Assembly (NCBI GenBank): GCA_002150815.3
Contig: NDFF03000155.1
Span: 62,001 to 126,000, forward strand
Length of the DNA: 64,000 nucleotides
Direction of reading: 5' to 3'
From: Grammothele lineata
Lineage: Eukaryota; Basidiomycota; Agaricomycetes; Polyporales; Polyporaceae
How positions within the stretch are numbered: position 1 is the first letter of the stretch; each line of letters begins with the position of its first letter. Shown here one piece after another: positions 57,642-64,000 of this stretch. Below the pieces are notes generated by a model, which saw only the letters and a list, made by a program, of their open reading frames with translations, ran no database searches and had not been told where the DNA came from. The translations under genes and the position numbers were made by a program.

Positions 57642-57983
57642 ATGTCCTCTGCGACTTCTACCTCCTTCGACCACCATCCAACGCTGTATTTTCCCGACGG
57701 CGACATCGTCCTCGCCATCAAACTTCTTTCTGTTGCTCCCGCTATTAGCAACGACTCCAGTGGCGCGGACAGTAGTGGCACCGCTCCGCGGGATCGTTAC
57801 CAGCTCTATCGCGTTCATAAGTTCATCCTCTCGCGGAGTTCTCCTGTATTCTCCAATATGCTATCCGACGCTGCTCCTTCAAACGCTTACGATGGTGTGC
57901 CTATAATTGAGATGATCGGCGACGACTCAGATGCGTTCCCTCGGATGTCGACTACCTGTGCGTTGAACCTTCTGTGCGTGTAA
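57642..57983 (+). pseudogene. BTB/POZ copy H, truncated to the BTB exon
   Basis: This copy has the N-terminal BTB exon only: FDHHPTLYFPDGDIVLAIKL, YRVHKFILSRSSPVFSNML, GVPIIEMIGDDSDAFPRM. After that the sequence departs from the family, just before the shared intron, and ends in an unrelated tail (STTCALNLLCV, stop). No second exon was recognised downstream. Its promoter resembles those of E-G (GGTCACTGTTGTCACGGGTA at 57528). It could be a 3'-deleted pseudogene or a stand-alone BTB protein of 113 residues able to dimerise with its paralogues. Confidence 0.7.
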
Positions 57984-58286
57984 ACGGTCCTCGCGCCTTC
58001 TGAACGTCCCGATTCGGGCTCGTGCCAGCGAGTGAGTCGTCTCGCCTTCTCACGCTGTCCCCGGCCCAATCTTCTCTTCTACTTCGAAAGACCACCCGGC
58101 CTCGCCGGCAAAAACTGTTCTCGAACTCACAACGTGCGGAGATGAAATGGAAGAAGATGAAATCTCTACTGCTGTGTGGGGGCGGCCACATTCCCGACAC
58201 CCGCGCGCTGCCTGCCTGCGGCGCATGTTCGAGGCTGTAGCTCCGGATGAAACTCTCGACTTCGGCCCAAGTGCTGCCAATCTCCG

Positions 58287-58523
58287 ATGGAGCTTCCGGA
58301 CGTTCGTGCATACCTCGGACATGTCGTCATCACCCGCTTCGAAGCCAAGCTGTGCGACTTCGGGACGGTGGACCGCTCCGTCTATTGGGATACCCAGTCC
58401 GACTCCTGTTCTGCCTTCATTTGCGCCATAATCCCGGACTCCATGAGGGCCTTCCGTTGCGACGGATGCGCCCAAGAGATGTGCAGAAGTTGCGAAGGAT
58501 GGGCGAATACTGGGCACTGGTGA
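58287..58523 (+). CDS. Small uncharacterised ORF with clustered Cys
   Basis: MELPDVRAYLGHVVITRFEA opens a 78-codon frame with sensible composition that ends in FRCDGCAQEMCRSCEGW: C-x2-C-x4-C-x2-C, compatible with a zinc knuckle. It may be an exon of a longer gene; no splice partner was resolved. It is not similar to the second exon of the BTB family. Confidence 0.35.
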   Translation: MELPDVRAYLGHVVITRFEAKLCDFGTVDRSVYWDTQSDSCSAFICAIIPDSMRAFRCDGCAQEMCRSCEGWANTGHW

Positions 58524-59632
58524 GACGCGGAGTCGCCGGACCTGCAAGCGGACGCAGAAGTGCTGGCGCTCGGTAGGGCAGAGAGATGGTAACGTTATCC
58601 GTGTCGACCAAGTTAGACGGCTGCGCCTGACACTGCTGTCTAACCTTTGTGAAGTTTAGCCAGGGATCTCGACTGGTTGGTTACACGTAAAATTGCGCGT
58701 CTACCACGAGCTTCGTAGTACGTCAGGCAACTCCCACACAGTATCGTTCAAGGTCTGGCAAACATGACTAGCTCCTGCGTCGCACGTTGTTCGGCGTTAT
58801 CCAGAACCTTTCCTGTCCTCCCTCGTTCTGGGTGAAGTCGTCATCGATGTCACGAGTAGAGAGCCTGACACAAGGCGCACATTACGTGCTATATCTCTCA
58901 ATTTAGCCTCTGCTCTCCGTCGAATCGCAGCCGCTGATCCGCTCAGGCTCACTGGCTCCGAAACCGCGCGTCCCGTGGCCCGTCTGCCGTCTCAACGGGG
59001 CCTCCGCCCGCACCTTACTCACTACGCAGCTTCATGTGGTGTACCACGTCGCAATCATGGAGCCGCACGAGTCATGGAGGAGGTCGATCCGAAATACACC
59101 CTTCTCCCTCCTGTCCCCTGCTGCCTGGTGGGCACCGTCTAGCCAGGGCGACGATCATCTTCCGCACGATCGAGCGGGGCCATGCGCGCCGAAGGCGGTC
59201 GGTGCGCTTCTTGACTGTGCCGTACTGGGACGGACGAGTCCAAGTGCAGCCAATCCGTCCAACCAGCGTGAGTAACGCATTTTCCTCGTTGGATATCAAC
59301 GATGCGGTAGTATCCTTTTGCGTGCCGCTGAAAGGTCACATTGGCGAGCTAGACCTGCGCCCCACGAGTCCAACTTGGCGCTGCTGTGGAGTACACCGAG
59401 CGTAGATGCGCCTTGATTTCCCCCTTGCCCTGTCGCACGCACTGACCAGGCCCGTTGCGAGCCGTGTATAGAGACCTGAACCGTTGCCTGTCATTCGCAG
59501 GTGCCTGTCACTCTTCCCTCCTCCTTCCACAATGTGCTCACCCTCAGCATCCCTGGGGCATACAGCTCTGGTGCGTACTACGGCTGACCCTCTCTTTGTT
59601 GTGCAATGGATAAGGACTTAAAGCTGCCTTAG
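58524..59632. other. No supported gene
   Basis: About 1.1 kb with only short, unconvincing open frames on both strands. Confidence 0.35.
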
Positions 59633-60560
59633 ATGGAGCATATCATTCGTTTCTTCCCTCGGGAGGCCTCCGGCATTCTGGTGCATGACGCAGCGCTGGC
59701 GGAGACCATTCACAGCGGGGTGATTAACGCCCTCTTTCTCCACTTCCCCCAGCCCATAGCAACCTGTTTGGCAACTACCGCGCTCACGCCGGGAGCCCCA
59801 CGGCGGGACATCACCTCCATTCCCCGCCCCTACCACTGGGGCTACACCTCCTCCGTCGTGTCACCGGGTGAGGAGCACCTTGGTATCATGACCGCTGCCA
59901 CACACGCGCCGAGCATTTCTTTCCCAGGCGCATACATGGCAGCAGCCACAACTGTGGACAACCTCTCCTACGAGCTGCGAAACCTGGATATCACCTATGG
60001 CCAGGCGCGCGGCGGCTGGCAGAGCTACCCGCAACCCATCCTTCGCAGCTACCCGCATGCGGCGCTACACGTCGAGGCTCCAGAACGATATGCCAATCCT
60101 GGCGCATCTGCTTACTCTGCCATGCCTAGCGGTCTTCTTCCCTCAATGACCCCCTCCACAACCCAAATTTCAGCTTCGAGCGGCGCCTTTATCAGACTAC
60201 GGAACCATTTCAACGACCCCGATGAGGTCGCAGGGCTCTCGGGCGACCCCGTGATCCCGCACCGTGACGATCAGCCGGAGCTGCCCCCGCCGAGATCTAC
60301 GCCACTCCTACGCCGCCGTCTTCTCCTCTCGATGCGCCGGCCGCAGACATAGAACTTTTGGACGAGGAGACATACACTTGTGGCCAAGGCGTGACAGCAG
60401 TGCCTGTAGGCCCCATATACTTCAATGGAGGCCGCGGCGTCGGGCTTTTCTCCGGCGTGCAGGGCGGGATCGGCCAGCTTGAGGAGGGCGAGGCTCCCGC
60501 TTTCAGCCGTGGAGCGTCAATCGGGGTCAAGGCCACCCTGCGCTTCGAGGTACGTTTACA
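59633..60560 (+). CDS. Uncharacterised ORF pair, probably one gene
   Basis: The frame from ATG 59633 (MEHIIRFFPREASGILVHDA) runs 239 codons with plausible composition (YHWGYTSSVVSPGEEHLGIM) but then turns into an Arg-rich tail. In the next frame, from about 60265, a better sequence continues: AAPAEIYATPTPPSSPLDAP, LLDEETYTCGQGVTAVPVGP, YFNGGRGVGLFSGVQGGIGQ, ending at a GTACGT donor near 60549. A small intron (GT near 60227-60252, CAG at about 60271) or a frameshift would join them. I do not recognise the family. Confidence 0.4.
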
Positions 60561-61246
60561 TTCTCCTCTCGGTATAAGGAAGGTACTCACCCGTTCTCCA
60601 TGCCTTGATAGCTGAGCCAGTGCCCAGGTGTCGTTCTTGGGCAGGTCCACGTGCGCCACGGCGAGGACCCAAGTGGGAGGCCATACAGCGCGCGCAAGAT
60701 GGTTGAAAAGATTGCGGCACAGCTAGCTAAACTGCTTGTAAGCCTAGCCCGTTATTGCGCTCGCATATTTGGCCTCAATAAGACTTACCCACGACTCGAC
60801 TTCGTAGGATTTCATCCACGGACCACTCATGCACAATGGAAAGCCGGTGGAACGCAAAGATATACTCCTCGTGCGCATTGATCATGTCTCTCAAGGTAGC
60901 CTACAGCCTATCATCGCTGTGCGCAAGGAAGGTGTTGGCGACTAGAAGGGAGATGCCGTCGAGGATATTGATACTGGCTCATAATGTGGCCCGTGGGTAT
61001 AGGATGTGTTCTTGGCTTGCACTCGATCGTTTCTCTTGTATTCCGCAACCCGTAGTATTCAGAAGGGACCATAGATGAAGTGTATGTGTCACGCACCACG
61101 CAACCTTCAAACTCTCTCGTGGAATAAACCGTAGAACCACGTAAAATTTCCCGCTCCCTGTATTGCGATGTACTGATGTTGAACAAAGTGTACACTTGTT
61201 GGTGGATCGACCGGCGTACCATTCACGCATGCAGGATTTGACAGTA
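60561..61246. other. No clear gene
   Basis: May contain the last exons of the preceding gene (an acceptor-like CAG near 60620-60640). Nothing else is supported. Confidence 0.3.
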
Positions 61247-62261
61247 CAAGATAATATCTCCCCGCCTATTAGGCGGAGACGAGGATATATCTTGGCCGCC
61301 TAACGAAGGAGGCCGTGGAGGGCGATCCCGTGGTCGGATGGCCCCCAAATTTTAGATGGCATATCAGTATATCATGTAGAGTACCATTACGTATGTCAAA
61401 AGCTGCTCACCGTCGTATGTCGCGCTGTATGTCGCGGGGGTTGTTCTGGGGGAGGAGGCCGTGTAGCGCCCGGGGTACGCGCGCCATCAAAAACGAGACG
61501 CTCACGCGGTCCAGGCACCGGCTGATATGCCCGGAGAACCCGATCCGGTCGGCTGATGCCGAGAAAAAAGATAGAAACAAGAGGAATCGAACACAAGCAC
61601 CGCGCGCAATGTATAGCGCGGGCCATACCGCTGTGCCATCAGTCCTTACATATTTTAGAAATCAAGCGCACTATCATATCGTCTTCGGTGCGGCCACAAA
61701 CACAATACTGTGTCTATATCTCTTCCTCGCTCTGCGCGTAAATTACTTGAAGGCTCTTAAGACCTTGTTGATGTCCCGAATGAATGAGAAAATGGACACG
61801 TGTCGTGTCTGTGGCCGCACTGAAGACAATATGATAGTGCGCTTGATTTCTAAAATATGTAAGGACTGATGGCACAGCGGTATGGCCCGCGCTATACATT
61901 GCGCGCGGTGCTTGTGTTCGATTCCTCTTGTTTCTATCTTTTTTCTCGGCATCAGCCGACCGGATCGGGTTCTCCGGGCATATCAGCCGGTGCCTGGACC
62001 GCGTGAGCGTCTCGTTTTTGATGGCGCGCGTACCCCGGGCGCTACACGGCCTCCTCCCCCAGAACAACCCCCGCGACATACAGCGCGACATACGACGGTG
62101 AGCAGCTTTTGACATACGTAATGGTACTCTACATGATATACTGATATGCCATCTAAAATTTGGGGGCCATCCGACCACGGGATCGCCCTCCACGGCCTCC
62201 TTCGTTAGGCGGCCAAGATATATCTTCGTCCCCGCCTAATAGGCGGGAAGATATTATCTTG
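61247..62261. mobile_element. Foldback element with 457-bp inverted arms
   Basis: Arms 61247-61703 and 61805-62261 are inverted copies of each other with very few differences, separated by a loop of 101 bp. The outer ends read CAAGATAATATCT(C/T)CCCGC and are flanked by TA on both sides (61245-61246 and 62262-62263). The two arms encode the same 120-residue open frame in opposite directions, a by-product of the palindrome. Each arm contains tRNA-promoter-like boxes: TGGCACAGCGG and GTTCGATTCC on the plus strand of the right arm (61870-61925). No transposase is present. Confidence 0.85.
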
Positions 62262-64000
62262 TAATGTCTAGAGCTCACGCATGGGGCATGGTCTGCACGA
62301 GGTGTTTGGCTCATGATCGTCTTCATCGACTAGCATCGGGAGGGCGATCGTGCTAATCGGGCAATTTGAGCGCCTGAGCATGAGGACACGCAGGGGGCTG
62401 AGGTTCTGAAAGCACGGGGGACGATGAAGGTCTCTGGAAATGCCATCAAGGTCCGGCGTGCACGGGAACCGAGGTCATAGACACAGGACGCGCGCACAGG
62501 ACTTTTTTTTTGGCTATTCTGTGGAAGGAATGTGCGGAGAGGGCAGTCGAGGGGGTCGAGGGAACGATGGATATAAGTTTACAATACAATGCCTGCCAGG
62601 CTGGGGTCCGCACTACGTATTCAGTACTCCTGTTTTCCCATATATTTGGTGTCGGGTCGCTACAAAAATGAGAAGGATGAAGGGGGAACTTCAAAAGACC
62701 GTTCTGGAGGCACAAGATAGTACTAGAGATCTTTGTATTTTATTTGATAGATTCATCGTAAGTTCATGCCGTCTGTTCTCTCGTCTCAGGGACTGCGAGG
62801 ATGAGTCTTCTGGGATGAGACTCTGCTCGGGGGTACACTGGTTCTTTGCGTCACATAAGGGCCGCTATAACCCTTACGAAGGGTGCCGGTGAACGCGTGC
62901 AAGATGGATTTGAGGGTAGTTGGCGTCCAACTTTTATTGTATGGAGCAACGCTGCTCCTTCAAATTCGGCGCTCGTATCGAAAGGGGCTGATCTGAGGCT
63001 GCTATATTTTGGATAGACCCAATGGTCCAAATACGAAACAGCAACGATGGCCACGGGAAGCGGACTAGATGTCGGAGATCCGAGTCGTCCCAAAGGAGTC
63101 GTTCCGTCTCCGCGCAGCTCAGGGTTCAACTTGCTTCTCGATCGAACCACTCCCTTTGTATACATCTCCTCATGCTCACGTCTCTTAGTCAAGGTGAGCA
63201 AGGTTCTTGGATACTATCGTGTTCATAGGGTGTCAGGCTCATACGTCTACCGCTGTGAACCTTCATTAGTAATCAGTCCACGGCGCGCCCAAGAAGGTTT
63301 GATACTGCACCGGCGAGAATAGAAGGTACTTCATCTATACGTCTCAGTCGTCATAAAACGGTCCTCGTCCGTTCTGCCAAGCGATGAGGTACAGGTCTTC
63401 AGATAGAGAAACTGGGTCGTACATTCTCCGATCGTGCGTCATGACATACTCATCCGTGTGCCTCTAGCGAATCCAAACCCGCGCGCTGCGGTGATTATCA
63501 CGTCGGTGATTTCTCCTGCCGATTAGGTGGGGCCGCACAAAGTTCCTCACGGCGATGATTCGACTATGAGCTACAAGAGTGTCCGTCAGAGCAGAAGCGC
63601 GGGTGGCTATTCTTCTGGGTAGCCAGTCCGCTCGTATACGTGCAAAGGCATGCCGTCTCACTAACCATGATCTTTCTCTGACTACTTCTAAGGCTGTGGC
63701 CGTGCCGCCTCTACCCTTCGGCAAACCAATCCGACGCAGCGCGCTGAGTCAACCTGATGAAACAACGGCATCCAATACGTCCGCGTGTCTGGTGTGGAAG
63801 GCTAGCATGATGGTATACGGTTTGAGTACTATCGCCTCCTGAATCTATGTTACAAACGGATCGATTACACTGACGTGCGTACTGGGCTGTGAAGCTCGCA
63901 GCCCAGCGGTGGCTATTGACTACCCCTTGCCCAGGCTATACTTGTCCGGCACCCCAAGCGCAATTCTGTCTTAAAATGGGCCTCCATCTCGGTCCCGCTC
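62262..64000. other. No supported gene
   Basis: Open frames (for example 62440-62892) lack any recognisable domain and have biased composition. I see no repeat structure. Confidence 0.35.

Noticed and set aside
61315..61869. 184-codon open frame repeated on both strands
   Set aside because: It is the same sequence read from both arms of a palindromic element; composition and lack of domain argue against a protein.
61868..61940. Intact tRNA gene in the foldback arm
   Set aside because: A- and B-box strings are present but the acceptor and T stems do not pair properly; better read as tRNA-derived repeat sequence.
62440..62892. 150-codon open frame near the end of the window
   Set aside because: No domain, low-complexity Arg/Gly start, no splice context.

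Overview
The window reads as nuclear DNA of a filamentous basidiomycete, most likely an Agaricomycete. Genes on both strands are broken by many 50-60 nt GT..AG introns. Several families typical of mushroom-forming fungi are present: lineage-expanded BTB/POZ proteins, FunK1-type kinase relatives, a secreted TAP-like serine hydrolase, a membrane-anchored amidohydrolase and a Plavaka-type transposase. There is no operon structure, no CRISPR array, no rRNA gene and no intact tRNA gene.

Layout. 0-8.4 kb: a 674-residue uncharacterised protein, then two multi-exon genes that look nuclear. One has a weak HMG-box-like segment; the other has a basic region, SUMO-interaction-like VISL-SSSDEE motifs and a Gly/Arg 27-bp minisatellite. 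8.4-11.5 kb and 13.9-19.4 kb are gene-poor and hold decayed repeats and an 868-bp TA-flanked MITE (17864-18731). 11.5-13.9 kb (minus): a TAP-like serine hydrolase. 19.4-20.0 kb: a small glycine-rich gene with a TATA box. 20-28.5 kb: an intact alpha/beta hydrolase and three truncated FunK1-like kinase pieces, one joined to a duplicated last exon of the hydrolase. 28.9-34.7 kb: a coiled-coil gene resembling the INO80 subunit Iec3/Ies3, followed by a BTB gene; the pair is tandemly duplicated, and the second copy has decayed.

30.7-58 kb is dominated by eight BTB/POZ paralogues (called A-H here), interrupted by one conserved amidohydrolase gene (36.8-40.9 kb) and by mobile elements. A-D are all on the minus strand, E-H all on the plus strand. 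The seven copies with both exons share one phase-2 intron at the same place. E-G also share an intron just downstream of the stop codon, and E-H share an upstream box around ACGCGTGACG. A retroposon with a poly(A) tail and a 15-bp target duplication sits in front of E. A solo LTR lies behind E. Behind F a second solo LTR has been split by a complete 6.4-kb Plavaka transposon, so the order of events can be read off. 58-64 kb contains small uncharacterised ORFs and a near-perfect 1-kb foldback element (61247-62261).

The BTB cluster is the most interesting object: a young, strand-partitioned, still diversifying tandem family that is also a sink for mobile elements. Splice junctions were read by eye and not checked against transcripts.
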